From NCBI GenBank assembly GCA_009746045.1, contig RPFO01002012.1, positions 30,110 to 94,109 on the forward strand: a stretch of DNA of 64,000 nt, given 5' to 3'. The notes beneath the pieces are model-generated. The model saw only the letters and a list, made by a program, of their open reading frames with translations, was not told where the DNA came from and ran no database searches. The stretch's first letter is position 1; each line of letters begins with the position of its first letter. The DNA comes from Mesostigma viride. Taxonomy: Eukaryota; Streptophyta; Mesostigmatophyceae; Mesostigmatales; Mesostigmataceae. Positions 1-11,812 of this stretch are shown here, one piece after another. The translations under genes and the position numbers were made by a program.

Positions 1-1
1 C

Positions 2-3000
2 CCCGGCGGGGGCGATCTGGTGGTGGTCAAGGTCATCGCGCTCCCCCCCAAGATCGAGGACCGCGAGGCGTGCGTCCGCGAGGCGGCCATGATGCAAAAC
101 ATGCACCACCCGTGCATCGTGTCCTGCCGGGAGAGCTTCATCGAGGGGCTCAACCTATTTATCATCATGGACTTCTACGAGCAGGGCGACCTGGCGACGC
201 TGATGGAGAGCCTGTACACGAAGGGCAGCGTGCTGCCCGAGGGCCAGATCCTCGAGTGGTTCGCGCAGCTGGTGCTAGCATTAGAGTACATCCACCGCCG
301 TGGCGTGCTCCACCGCGACATCAAGTCGGAGAATGTCTTCCTCAAGTCCATGGATGGGGTCGGCGGGGGAAACCCCGTGGCAGCGCTCGGCGATTTCGGG
401 ATCGCAAGAGAGCTCCAGGGACCCTCGGCGCTCGCCAGCACGTTCGTGGGCACGCCCTACTACATGTCTCCCGAGCTTTTCCGAGGGGAGCCGTACAACC
501 ACAAATCCGACGTCTGGGCGCTCGGGTGCGTGCTCTACGAGATGCTCACGCTTCGACACGCGTTCGAGGCCATGAATCTAAACGGCCTCGCCATGAAGGT
601 GCTTGCAGGCAACTACATCCCCGTCCCTGCGTCCTACTCCCAGGAGATGGGCCGGCTCATCAAGCTTCTGCTCGCGTCCGACCCCGCTGCACGCCCCAGC
701 CTCCCCATGCTGCTCAACCACCCCCTCGTTCGGTCCACCGCCACCGGCTTCCTTCACTCTTTCGATGCCGCTTTCCGGTCCCAGCTCAAGTTCCTCGCCG
801 CCAACCAGGGGCCAGGGGGGGCCGGCGCAGTTGTGGGCGCGGGGCATTATGCCGCCGCCGTCACACTGGGACAGCTGGCAGCCAGCGAGCAGCGGCTACA
901 GAAGAGCCAGCAGCAGCAGCAACAACAACAACAAGCGGGCTTGGTCGGCACATCTGCTGCCGCACAGGCGGGTGGGGCAGATGCCAGCAATAGCAACAAG
1001 GAGGCTGGCAAGGCAGGCAGCCGAGGAGCGGTCAGCAGCGGCGCCCCCACCCCACCCGGGGGAGGCCTCGCGTATCCTGCAGGGGGCGTCAAGCCCCGCG
1101 CCGTCTTGCCGTCATTGCGGGGGGAGGAAGGGCGCGCGACGGAGCGCCACCTGGCGCCCGACCCGCTGGACCACGCAGTCAGCATGGGGGCGCTTCCAGC
1201 GGGTGGCGTGGCGGCCGCCGTTGCCGCTGCCGCCGGTGGCCCTGTGGGGAGCGTTGCTGGTTTGGATCGGTCGTCCTCAGAGGGCGCGGCCATTGCGACG
1301 GCGTCGCTGCGGCCCCAGCTGGAGGCCATGCAGCGGGCGGTTTCGGAGCAGATCCAGCGACTCGCGCGCGGGATGAAGCACGTGCGGGCAAAGGCAGCGG
1401 CGGCCGCAGCAGGGGCGGGGGCAGGGACGCTGCAGGGGGGCGCCGGGGGCGGTATCTCGGATGATGGCGGGTTGGGGGGTGACGGCGGCGGCATTACCGG
1501 GAACGCGGGCACTCGCAGTGATGGGGCCACGGCGCGGCACATGGCGGACCGCATCGCGAAGCCATTGGAGGGGCAAGAAGCGGAGCGGCCGATCGGGGCG
1601 GAGGGGGAAGGGTCCAGGGACAAGCAAGGGGGGGACGACGCCCGTGGGAAGGGGGCGTCCGATGTGGCGGCTAGCGACCGGCACCATGGGGCATCGCGTA
1701 GCGGCGGCTCGAAAAGGGACGAGGGGGGTGGCCGGCGTGGATCAGGGGGGACCACCCCGGGGCATCGCCGCAGTCGGAGCGGGAGGCAACGGTCGGTGCT
1801 ACGGGCCAGTGGGGGGCGGGGCGTTGGTGGCGGTAGTGGTGGCGCCGGGGAGGATGGCCACGCGGCGGATGTGGAGGACCATGGGGTCGAGCTGTTCGAT
1901 GACGACATGGGCGGGTGGGATTCGGATGAGGACGCGGCGGATGGTGGCGCCGCGCGGCAGCGGAAGGACCCGGTGCGGCAGCCGGGGGGGGGCGATGGCA
2001 AGGGCGCGGGGGACGAGGCGGGGAGGGGGGATGGCGCGGGGCCTGATGGCGTGAGAAGCGACCACAGCAACGGTGTGGTAGGCAAGGGAATGTCAAGGGG
2101 GGTGGGGGCGGGGGCTAAGGGCGTTGGCATTGAGACCGGGCAGAGGAGGAGTACCGGCGATGCGCCCGCGGTGCCCCATCTGGCCGTGCCTGCGGCTGGG
2201 CCCGACCCATCGGCGGTGACCAGTGACTTATCGGCGAGGGCGAATGGCAGTGAGGGTGCGGGGCCGTCACGCAGCAGGCAGGGAGTCGCAGGGTACTCGA
2301 GCGGTGCGGGTGGCAGGAGCGAGGGCGAGGATGCGCTCGGGGGCGGCAGCGGCAGCAACCGCCCCCGCAAGACCCAGGGTGCGGGCGGGAGCATCACTTC
2401 GCGAGAGACGCTGCGACACCTCAACCAGCGGCTCGCCCACTTGAACCAGATCTCGGGCGGGCTGTCTGGGGGGGAGGGGAATGGCACGCTATCGGGCGCC
2501 AGTAACAGCGCGGGGGGCGGACGGTCTGGCCACACCGGTGCCACAGGGAACGCGTCCAGTGAGGGCACGCCCCCAGGGACCCTGGCGTCGCTGGTCCTCC
2601 AGGGCGGCCCTAATGGCCAGGGGGGGGACAACCGGGGGGGTCCGTCGGGCACCACACCGGGGGGTAGCCGGAGGAAGCGTTCAGGGAAAGTTAAGGATGG
2701 GAAAGGGGTCGACCCGGACTTGGTCGACACTGCGAACAGCAACGGCGGGAGGGCTGTGAACGGCAATGCTAAAAGTGGGAAGGCAGCTGATGCGGTCTCG
2801 TCTCCCGCAGTTGTTGGCTCGCCTGCGCATGAGCATCTCACGGATACGCCACGACGTGATGATGATGATGATGATGCGGCGTTGCCTGCCTGGCTGCAAG
2901 GGGGCCCCATCGTGGCTGCTGATGTCGCCGCACCGCAGAGGGCACGGTCCCACCATGGGGGCGGCGGTGGGATGAATGCGGCCATGGGGCAAGGGAACCC

Positions 3001-5238
3001 ACTTGGTGGGGCCGGTGGCAATAACGGCGGGGGCGGCGGGCAGGACAAAGGGGGAAATCTGCCTGCCTGGAAGCAGGCGTTGCGGCAGCAAGCATCCAAC
3101 GGCACCGATGGCGACTCGGACGTTGGGGGCACCGTGACCAGCTTGGACGGAGGTGGCCGTGGCAGCCAGAGCCAGTGCGAGCACACGGACGATGCGTCGG
3201 ACTACCGCGCGTCGGGCCCCAGGGGGGGTTTCCAGTCCGCCTCAGGGTACAACTCGGAGAACTGGCGAGAGAACTTGCGGCTGTTACGGCGCGAGAATTA
3301 TAGGAACGGGGGTGCGAGGCCGCGGGTGGGAAGCATCACGGGTGGGGGGAGTGCGGATGGGGACGAGACCGCGGGGGATGGGGATGACAGTTCGGGCCAT
3401 GGACGCAACCGGACCGGGCGCCGGGTGGCGGTCCCTGGCGCGGCGATGAGTGACGGAGGGGAGGATAACACGATGCTCCGGCGGCGCAGCAACAGCGCCA
3501 GCAATATATTCGACCACGGGCGGGCCGCCGCGTCGTTGGGGAACCATCACCCAAATGTCGGGGGGGGAAGTCGGGGGGGGCGGGTGCCCCGTTCCCAGCG
3601 CACACGGCGAATGGGCATCCTAATGCGGGCGGGATGGCCAGGCTGATGGCCAGTAGCGACCTGACAGGTGTCGCGGCGGGAGCCAGGGGCACCGACCTGC
3701 TGGAGGACGTGTTCGAGGAGGATGAGGAATTGCTGCGAGAAATGTTGAGCGGGCCGCCGGATGAGCTGGGTGCGGAGGGGGGCGGCGGTGACGGGGGCCG
3801 GCAGCGGAGGGACGGTGCCCGCTGGTCCAGCTTCAAGCAGGCCATGCGGCGCCGGTTCCTGCGGCGCGGCGTAAAGAGCAGTAATGGCGGTGGCCATGGG
3901 GACGCGGGCAGTGATAGTAACCGCAAGGTGGGCCCGCCACGTGGCGGCGGCGTGAGCGAAGTTACGTCTGGTTACCCCCAGGGTGGGCGTGCGCAGCAGG
4001 AACTGGGGCCAGGGGGCAGGGAGGCATCGGCGGGCGTGACGGAAGGCGGCATGGAGGGGAAGCCGTCGGTACCGGCAGGGGGGGCGACAGGAGCGCCAGC
4101 GCCCGGTGGAGGCAGCAGTCGTCGCATGCGGGCCCGACGCTCCTCTACTTCTGACGTCCGCACGGATGGGAGCACGGTTGCCGGCACAACCACCGCGACC
4201 GAGGAGGAGGAGCCTGCGGGTGGATATGGCGAACGGGAACGTGGCCGGCGGGGGGGTGCCTCGGCGGGGGGGTACCATCCGGGGGACAGTGGCACGGACG
4301 ATTGCCAGAATGATCAGGGCCACGGCGTTGCGGTGGATTCCATGGCCACGTATCGCGAGTACCGAAAGGAGGCGCTCCTGCGGCGCAAGGGGCAGCGGGG
4401 CTTGGGAGGGGACGAGCGGGCCGGTCGCACGGTCGGTGGAGAGCCCCCGGGGGGTGGAACCAGCGCCGGCAAGGAGGGGGACGGTGGGGGGACTCTCTTG
4501 GCGAATCGCCATGTGTTGCGCCCGAGCTCGGGGGGGGACAGTCCCCGGCTGGGGCCATCCCAGCAGGGGGTCGGCCACTCGACCGCATCTGCCGCGGACT
4601 GGCGCACCGCGTCCTTGGACCCAGGGGGCCTCGGCAACAGAATCGGCGTGGCGAGGGGGTTGGATGTGTCCGCCGGTGTGTTGGGAGCCATGGGGGGAGA
4701 CATGCTGGACGGCCCCCTCGCGCGCCGCCGCCGCTCGTCCCCTCGCAAATCCGCCACATTTAACCCGTCCTCACCCAAGGGCACCATGAAGCTGCCCAAA
4801 GTCCGCGCGAGCAGCGGGCACGTGCGGGGGTCCATCTCGCGACCCAGCGCCATCGAGCAAGCGCAGATGATCCCCATCCCCATCCCCGCCGCTAACCCCA
4901 CCGCGCCCCAGCCCAAGGGGGGCAGCAGCAACCCTTACGCGGGGGGGTACTCGTACGCCCAGAACAACCCGCCCCCCTTCCAGGGCGCGACGTCTCGTAA
5001 CCGGCAGGAGCAGGAGGACATGCCCATCCCCGTTGTGCGGCGATCCAGCGTGCGGCTCACGGGGGGCCGGCTGAGCCCCACAAACACGCAAGTATACGTG
5101 GGCCCCCCTGCAGTGCCGGAGGGCGGCAACCACGGGGTGGGCGCGTATGCTGGCTCCGCCACGGGGAGCCTGGCCGACGCCCACAAGTCCTACAGCCTGC
5201 ACCGTGGGAACATGGTGGGCTTGTTACCGGCGCTGTGA
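2..5238 (+). CDS. NIMA-related (NEK-like) Ser/Thr protein kinase with very long disordered tail; 5' partial, one frame break
   Basis: Phosphorylates proteins on Ser/Thr; NEK kinases usually act in cell-cycle, centrosome or cilium control. The frame is open to the window edge, so the glycine loop lies upstream. Counting from the first codon here, the ATP lysine is at about 10 (VVVKV), helix-C Glu about 27, HRDIKSEN about 104-111, LGDFGIAR about 129-136 and GTPYYMSPE about 150-158; the domain ends near residue 240. The LGDFGIAR and GTPYY wording is NEK-like. The remaining ~1500 residues are Gly/Ser/Asp/Arg-rich with a short polyQ run (bases 907-936) and no recognised domain. The frame moves between the G8 runs at 3560-3567 and 3573-3580: upstream reads frame 2 to a stop at 3646, downstream reads frame 1 from about 3571 to the TGA at 5236-5238. 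One missing G would explain it. Kinase family sure; subfamily and target unknown. Confidence 0.9.
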
Positions 5239-5726
5239 GTAGCTAGCGGCTGCCAGGCGTGCTGGTGCCAGATATACCAAGGCCTGAAAAAAAATGGAAC
5301 CTGGCCAATTTTTCAGTGGCTCTCGTTTGAAGAGGCACGATGGACCTGCCTGCGTGGAGCTATGAAGGCGTATCCGTACCTGCTTGACTCCTGCACAGGC
5401 ACTTCGGGGTGATCCTGCAGGGTTTTCTGTGGGTGACTTTTTGTGTATAGTCCACATTTGGCCTTTTGCCAAATTTACTTTTTGGTTTTGCCGTCTAGAA
5501 TTGTGTAGACACGGTTAAAGTACATGTACATAAATGGCGGTTTGGTTGTTTTCTCCGTGAGATCAAATCCCCTTGCTTCAAATAGTGCAAGTGGGGGGGG
5601 GGCTGGCGTGCATTGCTTGCCAGGGCAGCGTTTTTATCGGCTTCTAGATCAGCCATGTGTTGCCGAGACACCTGGAGATTGGCGGGTAAATAGACATTGT
5701 TGGCGCATGCATGGGGGTGAATAATT
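5239..5726. other. Downstream region of kinase gene, no gene seen
   Basis: Presumed 3' UTR and spacer. It contains short A and T runs but no convincing ORF, RNA gene or repeat. The LINE tail on the minus strand begins right after it. Confidence 0.5.
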
Positions 5727-5760
5727 CAATTCATTACACGCGCTCCCGTTGGGAGTCGCA
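5727..5760 (-). repeat. LINE-type 3' tail: hairpin plus AATT-like repeat
   Basis: On the minus strand the sequence reads ACTCCCAACGGGAG followed by TAATGAATTGAATT. This is the same hairpin-plus-tail signature that ends the retrotransposon copies at 8.4, 8.6, 47.5 and 50.3 kb. The body of this copy was not identified. Confidence 0.6.
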
Positions 5761-5879
5761 GATTGATGTCAACCGTCGAGATGTCACAATCCATCCATCA
5801 TGCCGGTTTTACGGTGACGGAATGCAATATACGAGAATGCTCATGCATAACTTTTGACTCCGGTCATGAAATTACACCG

Positions 5880-6450
5880 GGTAATTGGTTGCAATAGAAC
5901 CGTCTTCTCAAGACGTACGAACATGCTGATATAATTTTCTGCAGCCATCGCCTAAGATTTCGTAAGCTATCCTAAAACTCGGCACAGGCACAGTTCGTCT
6001 TTTCCGGATACGAGCTATGGCGGAATCCCAGATATTCGCCTCCCCTCCCCCCGCAGATGGGGACGAGACAGCGCCCAACACCATTTCGCAACTACTCGCA
6101 GTTGCAGAAACCACAGCAACGCAGCCACCGCCCGACGAGGAGGCCATCAACGCCCCCTCCAAGCGGCACAGTTGCGCGGGACCCGAGGACGAGATGCCGA
6201 TACTTCAGGTCCTTTTGCCATCCGATCCACTTCATGGCGGGGTAATGAGCGAGGAAGCTTCCATCGATGATGCTATCGAGGACGCAGCCTATCCCCCATA
6301 GTCTTTTCTGCCGGGCCAGGCCGTGCCCGAACATGCCTTCTTTGCGCTCACCGAGGAGCAGGCTATGCAAGGCTATGCATGGATGTGTCCGCCCAGGGAT
6401 GGCTGACGGCGGTATGGCTGACGGCGGAGTTCAGATCTTTTGCATCTGAG
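5880..6450 (+). mobile_element. 5' fragment of a LINE-like element with a 94-aa ORF
   Basis: The segment around 5898-5945 (CGTCTTCTCAAGACG, then ATGCTGATATAATTTTC) matches the sequence just 5' of ORF1 in the minus-strand copy at 10.4-10.5 kb, so it looks like a retrotransposon 5' UTR. The ORF that follows (6017-6301, 94 aa) is Pro/Asp/Glu-rich like the N-terminus of the neighbouring ORF1 proteins but is not clearly alignable. It may be the truncated ORF1 start of a third subfamily. The function is not recognised. Confidence 0.4.
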
Positions 6451-6478
6451 CCCCAAATTCGGTCAGACCACTCGCATT

Positions 6479-8434
6479 CGATGCGCTTTTTTGAGACGCA
6501 CCCGCCAGTATAATCGGTTACGGCTGAAACGCAGTATTGCGGAAGTTATCACGTGACAGGCAGCTATGACGACCTCTAAAGCAAAACGGGGTTTGGAAAA
6601 GGAGCTTACCGGCTCCCAGCCCAACCCGCTCGCCATCGTTCTTGCCCAGCCGCCTGGGCTCGCCAACCCACCGCCAGCAGCCCCATCGCCCAGCGCCTCG
6701 CCTGAGCCCAAGAAACCCTGCCACGCTCGCAACTGGAGCAAGTTCCTCCCCGGCGACCGACGATTCGCCTGGACCGTGTGGCAAGAATTGTCGCCGCAGG
6801 AATGCATTGAGGTTCTCCAGTTCCTCGAACAGGAGCGGAAGCTCTTCGTGCCCAAGGGGGGGCGGCTATCGACTACAATGGAGACATGTCCTGGCTCTAT
6901 GCTTTGGACGAAGTACAACAACGCCTGATTATCTTGACCAGCCAATTCCAGAGCCACCTCTCCGACCTCACCCGCACGCTCCGCACCCCAGCCCCCGCAC
7001 AGCCGGCAGCCCCATCGGCTTCCTCCCTCTGCAAGGATGACCTCCGCGCAGTGCTGGAGGAGCACGTGACCTGGCCGCTGGCCGAGCAGCTGACATCGCT
7101 GAACACCACGCTCAACAAGGTCGAGGCCCGGGTCTCCAACGTGGAAACCAAGGTCGTCCACAAGCTCCAACCCCAGTTCACGGCTCTACACACCGCGGAG
7201 CAGGCTTCGGAAAAGCATGCTACACTTGTCTCTCGCCTTAACCAGGTGGAGGGAAAGTGTGGCGTGCTCCTGAAGAAGCTTGAGGCCATCACCGCCCACA
7301 CCGAGGCCCTGGCCACACAGGTCCCCAAGATAGCGGAGCAGACGGCCACCATTGCATCCCAGCCACCCCGGCAGGATGCTGGCGACCTCCCGCCGCTCTC
7401 CTACGCGGACCTGCTGCGGTCAGCGACCGCCTCCACCACCGACGCCATCGCCACAAAGCTCCAGGAGCTGGAGAACCACCGCCAGGCCCAGCAACGGGAG
7501 GTCACCGACCGCGCTCGCCGCGAGTGCCGAGTGGTGCTACGTCGCTTCCCCCAGAAGCCAGGTGAGACGTCAACCTCTCTTGCTGACGAGCTCAAGAACC
7601 AGCTTCTTACCCTCATGGGCCTGGTAGGTGAGGTAGCACTGAGCGGGTGCCACCGCCTTCCCCACTCACGGGACAAGGCGGCTCCCCCACCAGTCCTCCT
7701 CACCTTCCCCTCCCCTGAGGATAAGCAGCGGTTCCTCTCTCGTCGCAAGCGGTTGCACGACCTCACCTGGACGCTGGATGACGACCTCACCCCCGCTCAG
7801 CAACAGCAGCGACGCGACCTGTGGCCGGAATACCTCCGCCATAAGCAGGACCCCCAGAAGCCCAAGGTGTACTGGAGGGGCGGGGACCTGATGATCAACC
7901 ACAAGATGTGGACGCCCCCAGCGGGCTAGAATAGCAATAGCCCTAGATTGTAACCCTTGGCGTCACTGCCGCTAAGGCAGCCATGCCTAGACTATTTGCC
8001 TAGCTGTGCCAACACACCTAGTCACGTGCCGCCAACGCACGGTCCACACCAGCCATAGCCTAGTACAGCCATGCTACGCCCTGGCTATGTTTAGCCAAGC
8101 CATGCCTATAATGGGACCCCCCCATGGATGTTGCATTAAGAATTTAGCCATGCTATGCCATGCAGAGAGATGCTCTCTGTCGAGAAGCCATGTCCTAGCT
8201 CTTGTATAGCCATGCTGATCTTCCTCCCTCACAGGCATGCTCCCCCCCTTACCCGGGCATAGCGTGATAGACCATGAGGGTGCAGGTGCCCTGGTGCACC
8301 TAGAGCAAGGGTAGCTTACATTCCCACCCTTGCATGAAGTAGCCTAGGATGTATTAAAAGCCATATGCCCCTTCTCAGGGATATGCGCTACATTGACTCC
8401 CAACGGAGCGCTGTTGATAATTAATTAATTAATG
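6479..8434 (+). mobile_element. ORF1-only non-LTR retrotransposon, copy 1
   Basis: The order is 5' UTR, ORF1 (6566-7929), a ~500-bp non-coding 3' UTR, the hairpin ACTCCCAACGGAG at 8397-8409, then ATAATTAATTAATTAAT. There is no ORF2 (endonuclease/reverse transcriptase) between the ORF1 stop and the tail. The 3' UTR from about 8105 to the hairpin is closely similar to 49960-50275, and a diverged form lies on the minus strand at 8597-9047. The 5' limit is inferred. Confidence 0.75.
6566..7929 (+). CDS. LINE ORF1-like protein (coiled coil plus RNA-binding-type C-terminal domain), one frame break
   Basis: Probable nucleic-acid-binding chaperone of a non-LTR retrotransposon. The N-terminus is Pro-rich (PPGLANPPPAAPSPSASPEP). 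A long helical region follows (about residues 100-310 of the joined product), then a C-terminal block with RRECRVVLRRFPQKPGE, a GCHRLPHSRDKA loop, RFLSRRKRLHDLTWTLDDDL and RDLWPEYLRHKQ. This layout resembles L1-type ORF1p. The frame changes at the G7 run 6855-6861: frame 2 ends at 6928, while the second frame continues through 6886 to the TAG at 7927-7929; one missing G restores it. The minus-strand ORF1 at 9048-10432 is a diverged relative. No gag-type zinc knuckle was seen. Confidence 0.75.
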
Positions 8435-8596
8435 GCTGTGCTACGGTACCTGCATGGCCGGGGCATTCAGCTCCGTGCTGCCCACCACCTGCCTGCATGA
8501 CGGCAACGCCAGCGTATACGACATCGCTGAAATGAGTGTGCCCCAGCTCCGACTCTCTGTTCTTTTGAGCCACGCGCAGGCCCCCATGCAGCCTCC

Positions 8597-10515
8597 GGGC
8601 TCCATTGAATTGAATTGAATTGTAACATAACTCCGTTGGGAGTATATGTAGCACATAGCCCTTGAGAGGGGGCATATGGCCTATCATACATCCTAAGCTA
8701 CTTCCTGCAAGGGTGGGGATGTAAAGGACCCTTGCTCTAGGTGCACCAGGGCACTTGCATCCCCATGATCTTCAAGCTATGCCCAGCGAAGGGGGAGCCT
8801 GTCATGGGGGGGAAGATCAGCAGAGCTATACAAAAAGGCTAGGGCATGGCGTCTCAGCAGAGAGTTACTCCCTGCATGGGCACAACATAGCTAAATAAAG
8901 CTAGGCATCATCTGGAGTGTGGCACATCATAGGCACACATGTACATGATTAAATAAAGCGTGTGGCTTAGCTAGGATAGTGCCTCTAGGAGGCGTACATG
9001 TACATGGCCACGGTCTATCTATTCTACACTACTACTGCTGTATTCCCCTAAGCTGGGGCGTCTGGAGTCGTTGGGGCCGCGGGGGTCGCCTGCCAGGGCT
9101 TGTGGCCGACGTAGATGGCCGCCCCCTTCCAGTACACCGGCTGCCCCGCCTTGGTCTTCCGGAGCTGGAGGTAGGTGGGCCATAGCTCCCGTCGCCGTTG
9201 TTGCTGCGCCAGGGTCAAGTCGTCGTCAAGGGTGAAGAGAGTCTTCTCGAGCCGCTTGCGGCGTCGGAGAAAAGAAATCTTGTCCGCCGGGGTCTTAAAG
9301 GTGAGAAGGAGCGGGGGCGGCCCTGCCTTACCCCGCGCGCGGGGAAGGCGGTGGGCGACCAGGTCGATCTCACCAGTAAGGCCCATGCGACTAAGAATTT
9401 CTCTCTCAAACGCACGTGCAAGCTTCTCGGAATTCTCACCTTCCTCCATGTCGAGGTTCTTGACAATGACGTTAAGGCTGCGCTTGGCAAGCTCGGCCTC
9501 CTCGCGGAGGTCAAGCGTCTGCCGCTGGAGCTGGGCTGCGACGGCGGAGGTGGTGGAGGTGGTGTGCTGCTTAAGCATGTCCGCCCAGGTCGTGATGGGA
9601 GGAGCATCGCCGGCCAGGCCAGCAGAGGTTGGCTTGGCGGCAATGTCCTTCACCGCCTGGGCGGTGAGGCCCGCGGTGTTCTGCAGGACCTCGATAGCGA
9701 TGGCATTATCCTTAAGACGTTGGTCAATGTCGCGGAGCTGGGCGGTGATGGAGTCGGTGGAGGCGGAGGGGGGGGGGTGGAGGCGAGGAGGGTGGCGGTG
9801 GCGGTGGGGATGGTGGGGAGCTCAGCAGCCAGCGTGCGACCCACAGCTGCCACATCTGCAGCTAGGGGCGTCACGTGCTGTGAGATGGTTTCTTGGAGGT
9901 GGAGGAGGAAGGTGGATTCGGTCAAGGGGGAGGGGGTCCAGAGGTCCGTGACAGAGCGGTCAAGGATGGAAAAGAGGGCGGCGAGCTGAAGACGGGGGCG
10001 AGACCAGCGGGCCAGGTTCTCAGGTCGGTGAGTAAACCGGCCGTCAGGTCCAGGGCGGAGGCGGTAATGGCTGTGAAGGCGCTGGCACAGGTCGAGAATG
10101 GAGGCGTATGACCCATAAAACACGAGCTCCAGTATCTTGATGGGTGGCATGTCGAAAAAGCCGGGTCTGGCACCGTCGAAGGTGGAAAATAACCCGTCAA
10201 CGTCAAAGTCGCGCTCAGACCAGCTTGGTTCGGTTGGGCGGCTGCGTTTTGGCTCGGGCGAGGCTGAGGGCGAGGCAGGAAGCCCGGGAGGGTGCTGGGC
10301 GACAACCAGTGCGCGACTAGGGTCACCACCGCCTTCCGGCCCTGATGGCGAAGCTGCAGCCGGAGCTGCAGACGTATTTTCATTGCCGAGCGCAGCCGTC
10401 AGGCTGCGTTGCGTCGATGGGCGTTTGCTCATCGTATATTGCGTAATAGCGTCGGAAAATTATATCAGCATGTGCGTCGTAGAAAGACGCGTCGATTGTG
10501 ATATTCACGGCTAAA
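8597..10515 (-). mobile_element. ORF1-only non-LTR retrotransposon, copy 2
   Basis: Reading the minus strand: a 5' UTR (10515-10433) with ATGCTGATATAATTTTC, ORF1 (10432-9048), a ~450-bp 3' UTR, the hairpin ACTCCCAACGGAGT near 8643-8630, then repeated AATTC. As in copy 1, no ORF2 is present between ORF1 and the tail. Confidence 0.75.
9048..10432 (-). CDS. LINE ORF1-like protein, subfamily B, one frame break
   Basis: Relative of the ORF1 at 6566-7929. Shared features are the SPSASPEPKR-type Pro-rich N-terminus, a helical middle, and a C-terminal block with VIVKNLDMEEGE, AHRLPRARGKAGPPPLLLTF, FLRRRKRLE, TLDDDLTLAQQQRRRELWP and VYWKG. Translation from 10432 runs off frame at a C10 run (G10 at 9768-9777 on the plus strand) and stops at 9650; the correct frame continues through the 9653-9048 segment. 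One missing base in the homopolymer restores it. The minus-strand copy is otherwise nearly intact, which suggests recent activity. Confidence 0.75.
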
Positions 10516-11812
10516 TTCGGTGCTCAAACGTGAAAGTTATGAGCTCCGCCGTCAGCCATGGCTACCTCGTGGCTCGTGGCTCGTGGCTCGTGGCTCGTGC
10601 AAGCATGGTTCACCCCGCAATGTGAACCCGGGCTCCATGATACCCGCCAGCACCGACGCCCCACAAGGCACCGCCAGCACCCGTATGGCATCCCCGGAAG
10701 CTGACTTGCGCCAGCTCAACCAGAGCGTCGCAGCCATGGCCGTCCAGCTCAGCACAATGTCATCTACCTTGGCCGAGAACACCTCGCCCCTGCATGCACC
10801 AGCCTGGCCGAGGTGACCATCACCGAGGTGAAGACTGCCTAGGATTGGAGGCGCGGGCGCGGTGGGGTTGGAGATTAGCGTCAAAACTGAGGCGATGGTG
10901 ATTGGGGCCTCCAGTCGTCCGCCGCTGCCGCGGCTGCTGGACGGGACGGAGGCCGTCCCGTTCCATGATCGCTTCAACTGATCTCTTGGGGAGCATGCTC
11001 CGCGACACCGCCGACGATGTGGACATCCGCATCGGCCTGGCCTGGGCTAGGCTTCGTTCGCTCAACACCTAGCTACTGGCGCTCGAAGGGCCTGCATGGG
11101 CGAGCACCGCAAGCGAATGCTCTTTAAGGTCCTCATCCTCACGGTGCTTACGTATGGCGCCGAGGCATGGACACTCACGGACACACTGGCCGCCAAGCTA
11201 GACGGCACGGTTTACAGGATGCTGAATGTAGGGTTTTCCAAGCATGTGTCATAATTAGAGTCTTTGTATCAGGTGGTATGCCTCGCATTTCGGACGAGAT
11301 TAGGAAGCGTAGGATAGCATTTGTAGGACATCTTGCTCACACCACTCAGACGTAGATACCGCCGGCTTGGTCTGGCCGGCCCCCAGCGGCTTGGCCAACC
11401 GGGGCGGCATATCCTGACCTGGCCTGGCCCCAAGGACATTCCTAGAAAGCTGGGTAAAGCTGCATGCCATGAACTATGTACATCTGGACAGAAGTTGCTG
11501 GTCGACCTAGTGGTCCCAGCTCAGTTTGAACACCGCATTCACTCACTCTCTAGCTCTTCTTTGGACTGCTATGCAGAACAAGAAGAGGTGGCAGAAGATT
11601 GTCCAGGCTCACACGCCAGCCCCTGTGGGCAAGCCCCCCCCCCGCCAAGCGGAAGGGGCGCTTTGCTGAGTAGTGCGGTTAGGAATTTCTAGACTAGATA
11701 GCTTAGACTTAGCTTAGTTTGATTACGCGGCTCCGCCCACCTACACCCATCCAGCAAGGAATATGTGCTACATGATCTCTCCCAACGGAGTCATGTTCTT
11801 ATTTAATTTAAT
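10516..11812 (+). mobile_element. Internally deleted LINE with ORF1 start, ORF2 end and hairpin tail
   Basis: It starts with a GTGGCTC tandem (about 10566-10600) and an ORF1-like N-terminal piece (10638-10816, helical ADLRQLNQSVAAMAVQLSTM). It then jumps to the C-terminal part of a reverse-transcriptase ORF2 (10970-11700). The end is CTCCCAACGGAGT at 11775-11787 followed by a TTTAATTTAATG tail. Most of ORF1 and ORF2 is missing. Confidence 0.6.
10970..11700 (+). pseudogene. Decayed LINE ORF2 C-terminus (reverse transcriptase thumb/tail)
   Basis: Frames carry hallmarks of the C-terminus of non-LTR reverse transcriptases: LLGSMLRDTADDVDIRIGLA (family form YLGS...DIRxRI), VLTYGAEAWTLT, AAKLDG, and ISDEIRKRRIAFVGHLAHT (family form RRRRLRWxGHV). 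Stops and frame changes separate them, so it is dead. The polymerase YxDD box and endonuclease domain are absent here. Confidence 0.7.

Noticed and set aside
847-3186. 779-codon minus-strand ORF opposite the kinase tail
   Set aside because: It is Pro/Ser/Cys-rich shadow of the GC-rich Gly-coding strand and has no domain; the plus strand is the kinase.
3560-3646. Programmed ribosomal frameshift in the kinase
   Set aside because: No slippery heptamer with downstream structure stands out, and the break falls at G runs like two other breaks nearby; a missing base is simpler.
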